Shown here: positions 16,395-25,926 of the stretch, in pieces | How positions within the stretch are numbered: the first letter of the stretch is position 1 | Layout: each line of letters starts with the position of its first letter | Assembly (NCBI RefSeq): GCF_900465315.1 | Contig: NZ_UBIX01000015.1 | Strand: one strand, 5' to 3' | Origin: Asaia bogorensis_B | GTDB lineage: Bacteria; Pseudomonadota; Alphaproteobacteria; Acetobacterales; Acetobacteraceae | DNA length: 64,000 nt | Translations under genes and position numbers: made by a program | The notes under the pieces: model-generated | Databases searched by the model: none | The model's input: only the letters and a program-made list of their open reading frames with translations | What the model was told of the DNA's origin: nothing

Positions 16395-17479
16395 CAGAGA
16401 TAATCCGCCAGTGTCATGCCCTTCATGTTTGAAATAAGGATATACGAGGCACTCAGGCTGGTTTTGATATTCGCTGCATTGGTTGCGACTGTCGCCATAT
16501 CAGCATTTCGCGAATCGCCCAGCTGGGTTTCGAGCATTGAGGAAAGCCCCGTCAGCATTGTCGATTGCGAGGTCAGGCTGTTTTGCGTTGCGCCCACAGC
16601 GCCTTCCTCTTCGGTCAGCTGGCTAATTGTCGTGCCGAGCGACGTATAGATCTGCTTTGCGAGATCGGAAAATCCTGGTGTGTTGGACGACATCCCGTTC
16701 ATTGCCGATACCGCCATAAGGTCTCGCATCAGATCCCTGATCGGCGATCCGGTGGACGTATTGCTCGACGAGGAGGTCATGGATGACTGAGTCGCAACGA
16801 TACCGAAACTTGTTGTGGTATTGGTCCCACTCATCACGCTGCGTTGATTGTCGGCAGCTTGAGCCGGAGATACGGAAAGTGTCGACGAAAATACGGATAC
16901 CGCCTGATCGGTTGACCCCGCCAGAGAAGTCGCACTGGCAAGAACAGACCCCGCATTGGATGCGTTGAGAGACTGAACGCTCGCCGCAATCTGCTGAGCC
17001 AGGCTGCTCGATGACAGGGAAGCGCTCCCTTTTATGGGGGCTGTGTTGCTGTCAGTGCCCGCAAATACGTAATTTGCACCATCGCTCGTATTGAGCACTG
17101 TCTTGAGATCACCAAGGGCACTCATTGCCGATGAGGCGGCGGCAGCAACCTGACTGGATGTTGCTGTGCCTGAAATACCGAGCAGATTAGTGGAAAGCGT
17201 CTGCGCCATTGAAACGAGTTGATTGAGACCGGTGGCCGTGACGGACAACGTGTTCTGAGCGTTGGTGATATTGGATTGCCACGCCTGCACCTGAGTGATT
17301 TTGGGAGTGAGGCTGAGCGCCGCAGAACGGGAGGTCCCCAGATCGGCGTAAGTCGACCCAATGATACCGGTGCTGCTCTGCCACGTTGCGGTCTCTTGCT
17401 GCGCAGTCAGAGTCTTTACGCTCGCCTCAAGAATGAGCGAGAGAGCCGATCCACCGTACTGACCTACCGCATTGCTCAT
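16394..17479 (-). CDS. flgL: Flagellar hook-filament junction protein FlgL
   Basis: FlgL (HAP3) is the second junction protein between hook and filament. The 361-residue product begins MSNAVGQYGGSALSLILEAS and has the flagellin-like N- and C-terminal helices, the latter containing MATVATNAANIKTSLSASYI. ATG at 17479 is chosen because GGAG lies seven bases upstream. It follows flgK by 18 bp, and its stop overlaps the start of the TPR glycosyltransferase, so all three form one operon. Confidence 0.92.
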   Translation of the reverse strand: MSNAVGQYGGSALSLILEASVKTLTAQQETATWQSSTGIIGSTYADLGTSRSAALSLTPKITQVQAWQSNITNAQNTLSVTATGLNQLVSMAQTLSTNLLGISGTATSSQVAAAASSAMSALGDLKTVLNTSDGANYVFAGTDSNTAPIKGSASLSSSSLAQQIAASVQSLNASNAGSVLASATSLAGSTDQAVSVFSSTLSVSPAQAADNQRSVMSGTNTTTSFGIVATQSSMTSSSSNTSTGSPIRDLMRDLMAVSAMNGMSSNTPGFSDLAKQIYTSLGTTISQLTEEEGAVGATQNSLTSQSTMLTGLSSMLETQLGDSRNADMATVATNAANIKTSLSASYILISNMKGMTLADYL

Positions 17480-17497
17480 GACCAATCTCCGGAACGC

Positions 17498-19066
17498 TTA
17501 CTGGATTGCCGATAACAGCGCATTGAACATGGTCTGCACCGTGGAAATAATCTTCGCGTTCGCCGTGTAAGCATTTTGCAGCGCAACGGTCTTGGCCATT
17601 TCGTCATTGACGTTAACGCCCGACACATCTGCTACTTTGGTCTGCAGGAGCGTGAGAACGGCGCTGCTAGACGTGACACCCGCGCTCATGGAAGCGATGG
17701 TAGCGCCCTGATTGGAAGTAAGGGCGGTCGATAACGCGAGTAGTCCCTGATTACCGGCATATCCCGTCGAGATCGACCCACCTGGACCGAGATTGCTGGA
17801 CGGCGCAGAAAGACTCCCGCTTACGTCTTCGGCGTCCGAGCCAAAGGTGGTGGAAAGGACATTGCTGATGGTGGTTGTGACACCTGTATTGGTGCTCCCA
17901 TCACTATTTGTGGTGGTGGTGAGCGCCGACGGCGTCTTGGTATAGGTACTGTTGACACTCAGGCTGGCAGACAGCCCAACAATTCCCTGAGGCACCGGCT
18001 TACTGAGGTCACTGCCCTGAATCGAACTCGTCGCACTGGCGTCAGAGCCGGTAACGAACAGCGGCAATCCTGCGCTGCCAAAACGATTCATCACCGTGTA
18101 GGAGAATGAATCAAGTTGCGCCTGCATCTGAGGGTAAGTGCTATCGCGCAGGGTCAGGTTGCCGCCAAGGCTCCCCCCTGTCAGACTCGTTGTAATATCC
18201 TGGCCAGCAAGAGTAATTGCCGGAATGGAAGAGTTCGTGTTCTGCGCACTGTAGTATGAACTGCTCGACAGTGTAACACTCGAAGTCGAGAGAGGCCACG
18301 TGCTGCTGGGTAGTGTCTGGGTGCTATCATCCAGACCCATCTGATCGGGTCTGGTTGGCAACTGTGTTCCGTCTGCGGTGCGCACCGTCATATCGCCGTT
18401 CGCACTGGTGGTGAAGGACACGCTCAGATTGGAAGACAGGTCCGACATCACGCCCAAACGCTGGTTTTCCAGATCAGCGGTACCCTGCCCCAGACTTTTA
18501 AATTTCATGATCTGCTTCGACAGGGCACCAATCTGTGTCAGGTCGGAGTTGATGGAGGACACATCGGAAACCGCACCATCAGCCGCCGCCTGTCGCTGTG
18601 AAGCATAGGTTGAGGCAAGAGTCTGCACGGTTGTCACCAAGGCAGAGGCCTTGCTGACGACTGCACTCTGGGAGACGCTCTGGGTAGGAGTGGACGTCAG
18701 GGAAATCAGGGCACTTTGCAAATTGCCGAGCTGGTCCGAAAGGCTAGACGTACTTCCGGAGTCCTGAGAGGTAGATCCTTGCACGGAGGAGACGGCAGCC
18801 AGCGAATCGCTCATCACTGTGTAGGACGAGGCCTGGGCATTCTGCTGATAAAGCGATGATTGAAGCGCTTGATTGATCGCAAGCTGGGTATTGCCAAGCC
18901 TGACCCCTGTACCATACCCCGCAGCCACCGAAGACAACGTCGCAGCCGTTTCTTTCACGTAGCCGGTGGTATTTGCGTTCGCGACATTGTTTGCCGTCAC
19001 AGCATACTGGGCCTCGATAACACTGAGGCTACCCGTGGCGATCGAAAGAGAGGCCAGGAGGTTCAT
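17498..19066 (-). CDS. flgK: Flagellar hook-associated protein FlgK
   Basis: FlgK (HAP1) joins hook and filament. The 522-residue product has the N-terminal rod/hook motif with YAVTANNVANANTTGYVKET, a Ser/Thr-rich central region and the C-terminal helix NDEMAKTVALQNAYTANAKI ending in MFNALLSAIQ. The ATG at 19066 has AGGAGG directly upstream on the minus strand. It is first in flgK-flgL-glycosyltransferase. Confidence 0.95.
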   Translation of the reverse strand: MNLLASLSIATGSLSVIEAQYAVTANNVANANTTGYVKETAATLSSVAAGYGTGVRLGNTQLAINQALQSSLYQQNAQASSYTVMSDSLAAVSSVQGSTSQDSGSTSSLSDQLGNLQSALISLTSTPTQSVSQSAVVSKASALVTTVQTLASTYASQRQAAADGAVSDVSSINSDLTQIGALSKQIMKFKSLGQGTADLENQRLGVMSDLSSNLSVSFTTSANGDMTVRTADGTQLPTRPDQMGLDDSTQTLPSSTWPLSTSSVTLSSSSYYSAQNTNSSIPAITLAGQDITTSLTGGSLGGNLTLRDSTYPQMQAQLDSFSYTVMNRFGSAGLPLFVTGSDASATSSIQGSDLSKPVPQGIVGLSASLSVNSTYTKTPSALTTTTNSDGSTNTGVTTTISNVLSTTFGSDAEDVSGSLSAPSSNLGPGGSISTGYAGNQGLLALSTALTSNQGATIASMSAGVTSSSAVLTLLQTKVADVSGVNVNDEMAKTVALQNAYTANAKIISTVQTMFNALLSAIQ

Positions 19067-19480
19067 GCAATTCCGTTCAGCAAGAGAATGCCGCAGTCAC
19101 CCACGACGGGCTTCAACACGCCACCCCGATAAAAAAGGGGAAACCAGCACGGACAGACCTAGAGACAAATAGTTTCGTAAAAGTTTCCAACCACCTCTGA
19201 TGGCAGGTGGGAAATAGCGCGAAAGGATACATACTTTCCGCCGATACGGCGGCTCTGGATCTGGAAATTTGGCGCCATGAGAAGCTGGCACATTCGGGAT
19301 AAAAAAGGCTGTAGCGAGGCAAGAGCGCAGCCTTCGGAAACCGCCCCCCGCCCCCGCATCAGGCAAGCCGATGCAGGGTGGTGCACTCAATCCACGTCTA
19401 TTGTGCATACCGGGCCACGCACCGTGAAAAAATGGCGCGGAATGAATACCTAGCCAAATAGCTGTGACAAGCCCGACACC
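19067..19480. promoter_or_regulatory. Upstream region of the flgK operon, with a 15-bp palindrome
   Basis: A 414-bp gap between the stop of the PAS chemoreceptor and the flgK start, both on the minus strand. It should contain the flgK promoter. CCGCCG-ATA-CGGCGG at 19238-19252 is a perfect inverted repeat that could be an operator. No sigma-54 or sigma-28 promoter matching the usual consensus was found, and no gene is supported here. Confidence 0.35.
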
Positions 19481-21139
19481 CTAGACAACCTCACTCAACG
19501 TGAACTCATCAACAAGCCCCTTGAGACGCCCCGCCTCGACACCGAGACTATTAGCCGCCGCAGTTGCCTCTTCGACCATTGCCGCATTCTGCTGGGTCAC
19601 ACGATCCAGTTGACCCACAGCCTGGTTGACCTGCCCCAGCCCCTCCGCCTGGTCTTCGGATCCCAAGGCGATTTCCGACAGAAGGCCGTCAATTCCGGAT
19701 ATGCGTTCGACAATCCCACCCAGCGCAGATCCGGCGTCCGTGATCAGCTTTGCGCCACGGTCAACGTGCGTCGTACTCTCTGAAATGAGGAGACGTATCT
19801 CCTGAGATGCCTTCGCAGAACGCTCCGCCAACGCGCGCACTTCTGTAGCCACCACGGAGAATCCACGACCCGCCTCACCCGCACGGGCGGCCTCGACGGC
19901 AGCGTTCAAGGCAAGCAAATTGGTCTGGAAGGCGATCTGTTCGATCATCCCGGTGATCTGCGAGATTGCCTTCGACGCCTCACGCATACGCTCCATGGCA
20001 TCGATCGCTCCATCGACGATCTGGGTCGCCGCCAATGCATCGACTCTCATTGATGAAGCTGAACAGGCCGCTGCCTTGGCGCTTTCCGCCCCTTTTGATA
20101 CGCGCGCAGTAATCTGATTGAGCGTGACGGCGGTGCGCTCGAGATTGCCCGCCTGCATCTCTGTCCTGCGCGCGAGATCATTGGAGGCAACGACGATCTC
20201 ATTGGCTCCGTTCGCGACCGTGCCGACCGAGGCCGCAACACCGCCGAGCGTCATGTCCAGCTTCGAGATTGCCCTGTTGAAATCTTCGCGGAGCTTCTCG
20301 TATGTGGGATCGATCTCGCCATTGAGGCGAAAACCGAGGATATTATCGGCCAGTCGCGCCAGGCCCTTACCAACGTCATCAATGGCCTTTACCCGCCCCG
20401 TGATGACCGTCGCGAATTTGACGACCTTGACCACCTCGCCTTTGATATCAAAAATCGGGTTATAGGAAGCCTGCAGCCATACCGGCTCCCCACGGCTATC
20501 GAGACGCTTGCATTCGAGCGGTACATATTCCCCTTTTCGCAGCTTGTTCCAGAACGCCTTGTATTCCGGGGTGGCAGCCATATCCGACCCGACGAAGATC
20601 GAATGGTTGCGCCCGACAAGATCTGGCAGTGAGTAGCCCATAGCTGCGAGAAAATTGGGATTTGCATGCAAGATGGTGCCGTCAGGCGCAAATTCGATAA
20701 CAGCCTGAGCACGAGAGATCGCGTCGAGCTTGCCCGCTGTATCAGCCCTGAGGGCCGCAGCCTCTGTCACTACAGCTGCAACCTTGACGATTTTATAGAC
20801 CCGACCTGTAACGTCCCTGACCGGATTATAGCTCGCCTGCAGCAAAACCTCGGAACCGCTCTTTGCCAGCCTTATGCATTCCTGCGTACAGGATTTTCCC
20901 TCAGATAACCCGCGCCAAAATCCTGCATATTCCGCACTTGCCGCATAGGTATCGTCAATGAACAGGCGATGATGACGCCCTACGATCTCATCAAGCCGAT
21001 AACCCATTGCATCGCAGAAATTCTGATTGGCCTCGAGGATCATGCCGCTCACATCGAACTCGATGAACGCCAGCGCACGATCAAGCGCATTCATCTTGGC
21101 TTTGGCATCTGCCCAGCCACCAGGCCACGACTTAAACAT
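19481..21139 (-). CDS. Chemoreceptor with two PAS domains, soluble
   Basis: A 552-residue methyl-accepting-type protein. Two PAS domains lie at about residues 15-125 and 135-250; each has the F-box-like MGYxLxxxVGRxHxxFV pattern (MGYRLDEIVGRHHRLFIDD and MGYSLPDLVGRNHSIFVGS). The coiled-coil signalling domain follows, with QIAFQTNLLALNAAVEAARA. No membrane helix is visible, so it senses from the cytoplasm, as in Aer-like energy-taxis receptors. ATG at 21139 (MFKSWPGG) is chosen over the longer frame. It is divergent from flgE and upstream of flgK. Whether it binds FAD or haem cannot be told. Confidence 0.9.
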   Translation of the reverse strand: MFKSWPGGWADAKAKMNALDRALAFIEFDVSGMILEANQNFCDAMGYRLDEIVGRHHRLFIDDTYAASAEYAGFWRGLSEGKSCTQECIRLAKSGSEVLLQASYNPVRDVTGRVYKIVKVAAVVTEAAALRADTAGKLDAISRAQAVIEFAPDGTILHANPNFLAAMGYSLPDLVGRNHSIFVGSDMAATPEYKAFWNKLRKGEYVPLECKRLDSRGEPVWLQASYNPIFDIKGEVVKVVKFATVITGRVKAIDDVGKGLARLADNILGFRLNGEIDPTYEKLREDFNRAISKLDMTLGGVAASVGTVANGANEIVVASNDLARRTEMQAGNLERTAVTLNQITARVSKGAESAKAAACSASSMRVDALAATQIVDGAIDAMERMREASKAISQITGMIEQIAFQTNLLALNAAVEAARAGEAGRGFSVVATEVRALAERSAKASQEIRLLISESTTHVDRGAKLITDAGSALGGIVERISGIDGLLSEIALGSEDQAEGLGQVNQAVGQLDRVTQQNAAMVEEATAAANSLGVEAGRLKGLVDEFTLSEVV

Positions 21140-21667
21140 CGATTTTTTACTCCGGAGATTGCCTGAAGAGTACTGGAGACGAGGGCAGATAGACACTCAC
21201 AAAGCCGGACTATACCGAAGCCGCGCCACTGGCGCTGATTGTCAGAACCACCCCTATCTTGTGCCGGATCAATGCCGGCCATTCATCTAATCGTGAAAAT
21301 AGTTAACGAAACGTTTTTATCTGACGCCTGCGGCTTTTGTCTCAATTTTGTCATCCGGCATTCAGTTTGCCGTCATCGCACCGCGGAAAACGTTCTACCG
21401 CGTTTCGGTATCGTGGGCTAGCATCCGGATAAACATCGTAACAAAGCTTGCGTTTCCACCAACACATGCTACCCATAGCCAAGCTGGGATTCACCTCGTT
21501 TCGGGATACTCTTGATTGCCGCAGGCGCGGTGAGAGACAAATTTCGATCCGGTCAAGGCATCGCGCATTTTTATGTCGTCTCGTTCATTCAACATTCGGA
21601 CTCTTCGTATACCATGCCCATGCGGCAAGCGAAGCAGCTCGTGGCATATAAGGTCGGGGACACTCTG
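21140..21667. promoter_or_regulatory. Divergent region between PAS receptor and flgE
   Basis: A 528-bp gap that should contain the promoters of both divergent genes. At 21303-21317 the sequence TTAA-N7-TTTT weakly resembles the alphaproteobacterial CtrA box (TTAA-N7-TTAA, two mismatches). No gene is supported. Confidence 0.3.
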
Positions 21668-23386
21668 ATGTCAGTATTTAACGCGCTCACGACGGCCGTC
21701 AGCGGAATAAACGCGCAGTCAACGGCATTTACAAATCTCAGTAATAATATCGCAAACAGTCAGACCGTAGGTTACAAAGCCGACACGACTTCGTTCCAGA
21801 ACTTCGTTGCTGGCTCGATGATTGGCAGCACGGCCTCGGCCGATGTCTCGGATTCCGTATCCGCTATCACGGTGCAGCATGTCGATAATCAGGGTACACC
21901 GACCAGCAGCAGCAACAGTCTTGCCTCGGCCATTTCTGGAAATGGGTTATTCGTTGTCTCAAAGGCGAACGGCGCTGGCAATGCGAGCACAACACAGTTT
22001 TCAGATCAAAGCTATTACACGCGAAACGGTGAATTTTCGCAAAATAACCAAGGTTATCTTGTCAATACCAGCGGTTATTATCTCGACGGATATATGGTCG
22101 ATCCGTCGTCCGGACAGCTTGGCACAAGTGTGACGCAGATCAATGTCGGCAATATCACTTATCGTCAGCCACAGACGAGCAAGCTCACGCTGACAGCTAC
22201 TGTGGGCACAATGCCTGCAAATTCGGCGAATTATACCGCCAGTGATGCCCAGACATACACGACTGCACCCGTGACAGTTTATGACGCGAACGCAACACAG
22301 CATCATGTGGCGCTCAACTGGTCTCAAAGCACCACAAATCCCCTCGTCTGGACTGCCAGCGCTTATGACGCAGATGGAACGGGCGCCATCAATCAGGCGG
22401 ATAACACCTATAACGTCACCTTCAACAGTAACGGCACTCTGGCCAGCGTGACGGATTCGACGGGAGCTACAGTTGGCTCGACCACCACTGGCGCGGCTGT
22501 AACGCTCCCCATCACAGCGTCCTACGGAACGAATACCTCTCAGTCGATTAGCCTGTCACTGGGCACCATTGGTGGCACCAGCGGAACGATCATGGCACAA
22601 TCGACGGGCACTGCGAGTAAAAGCGCAGTCTCGAGCCTGACGCTTGATCAGAATACTTCGACACTCACTGAGGACAGCTCTCAAATCGGTACGGCCACCG
22701 GCTCGAACCAGAGCTATATGACGTCGCCTATTGATGTCGGGGGTACGCCCGTATCGCTTCGGTGGGCTCAGACATCTGCCTCGCCGCCAACCTGGAACGT
22801 GTCGGCCATCAACTCCTCTACCGGCGCTGCGCTGAGCTCGACGAGTTCGATCACCTTTAATGCGAACGGCACGGCAAATTCACCCCCGACGACTCTTGCC
22901 GCCACGATTAACGGGCAGGCCTATACGGTGAAGCTGCCAAACATGACCAGCACAACGAGCCCCCTGCTCTCGACTTCGAGCTCGCTTGGACAGGACACGA
23001 CAGCTCTCACATCCGATGCTGTAGCCGCTGGCACATATCAGGGCGTTCAGATACAGAGCGACGGATCGGTCATGGCGCAGTTCAGCAACGGGGCATCCCA
23101 ACTTGCAGGCAAGATTGCGCTTGCCAATTTCGCCAATGTCAACGGATTGAACGCGGTAGACGGGCAAGCGTACACCGCTACCGCAGCGTCTGGTAACCCC
23201 GCTGTCGGCACTGTTGGCGCCAACGGGACCGGAACACTCTCCGTAGGTTACACAGAGTCTTCAACCACAAATCTCACAAGCGACCTTTCTGCCCTGATCG
23301 TTGCTCAGGAAGCGTATTCAGCCAATACCAAGGTCATCACCACTGCGGACACTCTGCTGCAGGCTACCATTGCCATGAAGCAATAA
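21668..23386 (+). CDS. flgE: Flagellar hook protein FlgE
   Basis: FlgE polymerises into the hook. The 572-residue product starts MSVFNALTTAVSGINAQSTA with the conserved N-terminal helix (FTNLSNNIANSQTVGYKA) and ends with the C-terminal helix LIVAQEAYSANTKVI. Between them are two tandem beta-rich modules (about residues 172-325 and 326-445) of FlgE D2 type, with ALNWSQSTTNPLVW and LRWAQTSASPPTW at matching positions. It is longer than enteric FlgE (about 400) because of this doubling. The ATG at 21668 is chosen from the start of the rod/hook motif; the longer frame adds unrelated residues. It heads flgE-fliL-fliM. Confidence 0.95.
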   Translation: MSVFNALTTAVSGINAQSTAFTNLSNNIANSQTVGYKADTTSFQNFVAGSMIGSTASADVSDSVSAITVQHVDNQGTPTSSSNSLASAISGNGLFVVSKANGAGNASTTQFSDQSYYTRNGEFSQNNQGYLVNTSGYYLDGYMVDPSSGQLGTSVTQINVGNITYRQPQTSKLTLTATVGTMPANSANYTASDAQTYTTAPVTVYDANATQHHVALNWSQSTTNPLVWTASAYDADGTGAINQADNTYNVTFNSNGTLASVTDSTGATVGSTTTGAAVTLPITASYGTNTSQSISLSLGTIGGTSGTIMAQSTGTASKSAVSSLTLDQNTSTLTEDSSQIGTATGSNQSYMTSPIDVGGTPVSLRWAQTSASPPTWNVSAINSSTGAALSSTSSITFNANGTANSPPTTLAATINGQAYTVKLPNMTSTTSPLLSTSSSLGQDTTALTSDAVAAGTYQGVQIQSDGSVMAQFSNGASQLAGKIALANFANVNGLNAVDGQAYTATAASGNPAVGTVGANGTGTLSVGYTESSTTNLTSDLSALIVAQEAYSANTKVITTADTLLQATIAMKQ

Positions 23387-23405
23387 TATAAAAGGATGAT
23401 TTTCC

Positions 23406-23429
23406 CGGGCAGCAGTCTGATGCTGCCCG
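23406..23429 (+). terminator. Hairpin after flgE
   Basis: CGGGCAGCA (23406-23414) pairs perfectly with TGCTGCCCG (23421-23429), a 9-bp stem with a 6-base loop, 20 bp after the flgE stop. It lacks a strong T-run. A second hairpin, AGGAGGA/TCCTCCT, lies at 23450-23466. They may terminate or attenuate flgE transcription before fliL. Confidence 0.55.
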
Positions 23430-23552
23430 TTGAAACAAGGCGGCCTCGCAGGAGGATGCTCCTCCTATGGCGCCCCGGAAACTTCCGTCCGCGCATGAAT
23501 GGCGCATTAATCAAACTACAATCACTGCCAGAAGAACGTGAGCGAAAGATAA

Positions 23553-24071
23553 ATGAGTGAATCCCGCCTGAACGATGATCTCGACATCAACGTTGTCGAT
23601 GACGATCGGCTTGGGATGAAGGCTCAACCCAAAAAGAAACGCCTCATTCTCGTGGCAGCATCACTGATCCTGCTCACTTTAATCGCCGGCACAGGATATC
23701 TTGCAATCCATAAGGGGTGGTTTTCATCAACGAAGCAGACAGCAGAGGCAGCTGACCCGTCTACTGCCCAAAGCACCATCCTGGCGGTACCATCCATCAT
23801 CTCGAGCCTCGATAATGGTGAAAATCGACCCGTCTATGTGAAGATGACAACGCGTGTGGAGATTGCAGGAACTCAGAATGAGGCCTCGCTGAGACGGTAT
23901 ATTCCCCAGATCCAGGATATATTCCAGACCTATCTGCACGAGACGCGCCCTCAGGAGATAAGGGGAAACGGGGTGTACAGGTTGCGTGAAACTCTCCTGA
24001 GGCGGCTTAGAATTGAGATAGCGCCCCTCAAGATCACCAATTTTTATATTACCGAATTCCTCATACAGTGA
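23553..24071 (+). CDS. fliL: Flagellar basal body-associated protein FliL
   Basis: FliL is a single-pass inner-membrane protein that surrounds and supports the stator. The 172-residue product has an acidic N-terminus, Lys-rich KKKR, a membrane segment at about 30-52 and a periplasmic domain with PVYVKMTTRVEI and the C-terminal pattern ITNFYITEFLIQ. Its place directly before fliM is standard. Confidence 0.93.
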   Translation: MSESRLNDDLDINVVDDDRLGMKAQPKKKRLILVAASLILLTLIAGTGYLAIHKGWFSSTKQTAEAADPSTAQSTILAVPSIISSLDNGENRPVYVKMTTRVEIAGTQNEASLRRYIPQIQDIFQTYLHETRPQEIRGNGVYRLRETLLRRLRIEIAPLKITNFYITEFLIQ

Positions 24072-24117
24072 GACCGGTTGAGATAAACATCGGTCCTTTC
24101 GATGCAGGCAGAGTTTC

Positions 24118-25260
24118 ATGATGTCGCCTAGTGAACACCATATCCCGCCCATACCTGATGCCTGGGCCGACCCCAAGGTCGAGAGCGAGAATGACCCCTT
24201 TTCCGGCAGCGCCTCCGAGCCTTTCCAGGCGGACGAAACGCTGAACCAGATGCTCGACCAGTCGGAGATTGACAATCTCCTTGGCGGCGCATTCAGCGAC
24301 CTGCCCGAACGGCACGAGACAGGAATGGAGCGTGTGATCAGGGCCGGCTTTGTCGCTTACGAGCGCATGCCGATGCTCGAGATCGTGCTTGACCGTCTGG
24401 TCCGCCTCCTCACAACGGGCCTTCGGAATTTCACGAATGACAATGTCGAAATTACCACAGAATACACGCGCTCCATGTGTTTCGGCGACTACGTCAACAG
24501 CGTGCCGTCATCCTCGCTGTTTTGCGTCTTCAAGGCTGTCCAATGGGAGAATTACGGTCTCCTCGTAATCGATTCCGCGCTGGCCTACTCCATAATCGAT
24601 ATTCTCATGGGTGGCCCGCGTGGGAAGGGTCATTCAGGCACTGAGGGGCGGCCTCACACCGCTATAGAGCGCACTTTGATCGAAAAGCTCATGAACCTGA
24701 CCCTGCGGGAACTGTCGGTCGCGTTCAGTCCAGTATGCGAGATCGACCTTATCTTTGAACGGCTCGAAGTAAGCTCACGCTTTGCGGCGATCGCTCGTGC
24801 TTCAAATGCTGTCGTGACATCGAAGATGCATATCGATATGGAGGACCGGACCGGCAATATGGATCTTGTCATCCCTTATGCAACCCTCGAACCTGTGCGA
24901 GATCTGCTCTCCCAGCAGTTCATGGGGGAGCGATTTGGCCGTGATTCGGTTTGGGAAAACCACCTTATTTCCGAAATTATGGAAACCAATGCCGAAATCC
25001 TGGCTGTGCTTGAGGAGCAGACCGTCAGCCTTTCGACATTGCTCGCCATGAAGCCAGGTATGCAGCTCGTGTTTCCCCACAAGGTGAAAAACACCCTCCC
25101 TGTGACGCTGCAGTGTAATCAGACGACACTCTTCGAGGGGCATCTGGGGCAATCAGGGGGGAAAGCAGCGGTGAAGATCGATCATCGGCTTGTGCCCGAG
25201 GATAGCCCGCATATACACAACCCGAGTGAGGCCAACACTGACTTCGAGACTATGGACTGA
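24118..25260 (+). CDS. fliM: Flagellar motor switch protein FliM
   Basis: FliM forms the middle of the C-ring and binds phospho-CheY. The 380-residue product has the N-terminal CheY-binding motif LDQSEIDNLLGG at about residues 46-57, the CheC-like middle domain with MGGPRGKG, and the C-terminal SpoA domain (about 290-360). The CheY-binding motif usually begins within the first few residues; here an acidic, Pro-rich extension of about 45 residues precedes it. Two ATG codons (24118, 24121) could start it, and no later in-frame ATG precedes the motif except inside NQMLDQSE. Confidence 0.94.
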   Translation: MMSPSEHHIPPIPDAWADPKVESENDPFSGSASEPFQADETLNQMLDQSEIDNLLGGAFSDLPERHETGMERVIRAGFVAYERMPMLEIVLDRLVRLLTTGLRNFTNDNVEITTEYTRSMCFGDYVNSVPSSSLFCVFKAVQWENYGLLVIDSALAYSIIDILMGGPRGKGHSGTEGRPHTAIERTLIEKLMNLTLRELSVAFSPVCEIDLIFERLEVSSRFAAIARASNAVVTSKMHIDMEDRTGNMDLVIPYATLEPVRDLLSQQFMGERFGRDSVWENHLISEIMETNAEILAVLEEQTVSLSTLLAMKPGMQLVFPHKVKNTLPVTLQCNQTTLFEGHLGQSGGKAAVKIDHRLVPEDSPHIHNPSEANTDFETMD

Positions 25261-25308
25261 CATCCCGCAAAACGAGGCTGACGATAAATAACGGAGGATC
25301 GAGAGAGA

Positions 25309-25911
25309 ATGCTCGCCCAAATTCAGGTATTCATAGAAGCGGCACTCTCGGTTCTGCTGCTGTTAGGCATCGCCTATAACTTTCACATCAGCAAGACCCT
25401 GTCAGCTTTGAAGAGCGACAGAGCAAGTCTCGTCAAACTTATCGAGAAGCTCGAGACCAGTATCAAAAATGCGCATGATGGTGTTGAAAAGCTGCGTGTT
25501 GCGGGTCAAGTCAGCGGACGACCGCTGAGCCGCACGATCGAGCAAGCCAAGATCGTCGGGGGTGAACTGGATACGCTTGTGGACAAGGCAGATTCGAAGG
25601 CTGAGCAGCTCAGCGTTCTGACACGAAAAGCGGAATCCAGTGAGCAATCCCTGGGAAAGCTTCTGGATGATGTGTCAGACGTCAAACTGGATATGCTTCG
25701 ACAGTCAGAGGCACCTATCCTGCAAGACGACCCGGAAAATACCGAAGCTCCCCTCCCGGACAACCACACCCCAACGAAGGCTCCCATTCCCGAACCAGAG
25801 CGACACGAGCAACGCCCGGCCGTCACGCCCGTGGTTACCGAGGCCCGCAAGCCGGTGTCAGAAGGTCATCATGCTCGCAAACGTATGGGCAGCAAGTTTC
25901 TCGGCGAGTAG
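25309..25911 (+). CDS. DUF6468-like flagellar-associated membrane protein
   Basis: A 200-residue protein with one N-terminal membrane segment (about residues 6-24), a long coiled coil (30-135; TLSALKSDRASLVKLIEKLE) and a Pro-rich charged tail. The pattern fits DUF6468, found next to fliM in many alphaproteobacteria, where its function is not established. A GGAGG-like sequence precedes the ATG. It closes the flgE-fliL-fliM run and converges with a lipoprotein gene. Confidence 0.7.
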   Translation: MLAQIQVFIEAALSVLLLLGIAYNFHISKTLSALKSDRASLVKLIEKLETSIKNAHDGVEKLRVAGQVSGRPLSRTIEQAKIVGGELDTLVDKADSKAEQLSVLTRKAESSEQSLGKLLDDVSDVKLDMLRQSEAPILQDDPENTEAPLPDNHTPTKAPIPEPERHEQRPAVTPVVTEARKPVSEGHHARKRMGSKFLGE

Positions 25912-25926
25912 AGAACCGAGCCGTTT

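Noticed and set aside
19238..19252. The palindrome CCGCCGATACGGCGG as an intrinsic terminator
   Set aside because: The stem is short with a three-base loop and no T-run on either strand; an operator is at least as likely, so it is only noted within the flgK upstream region.
19097..19408. 103-residue minus-strand frame upstream of flgK
   Set aside because: Low-complexity content, no ribosome site, and it covers the expected promoter region of the flgK operon.
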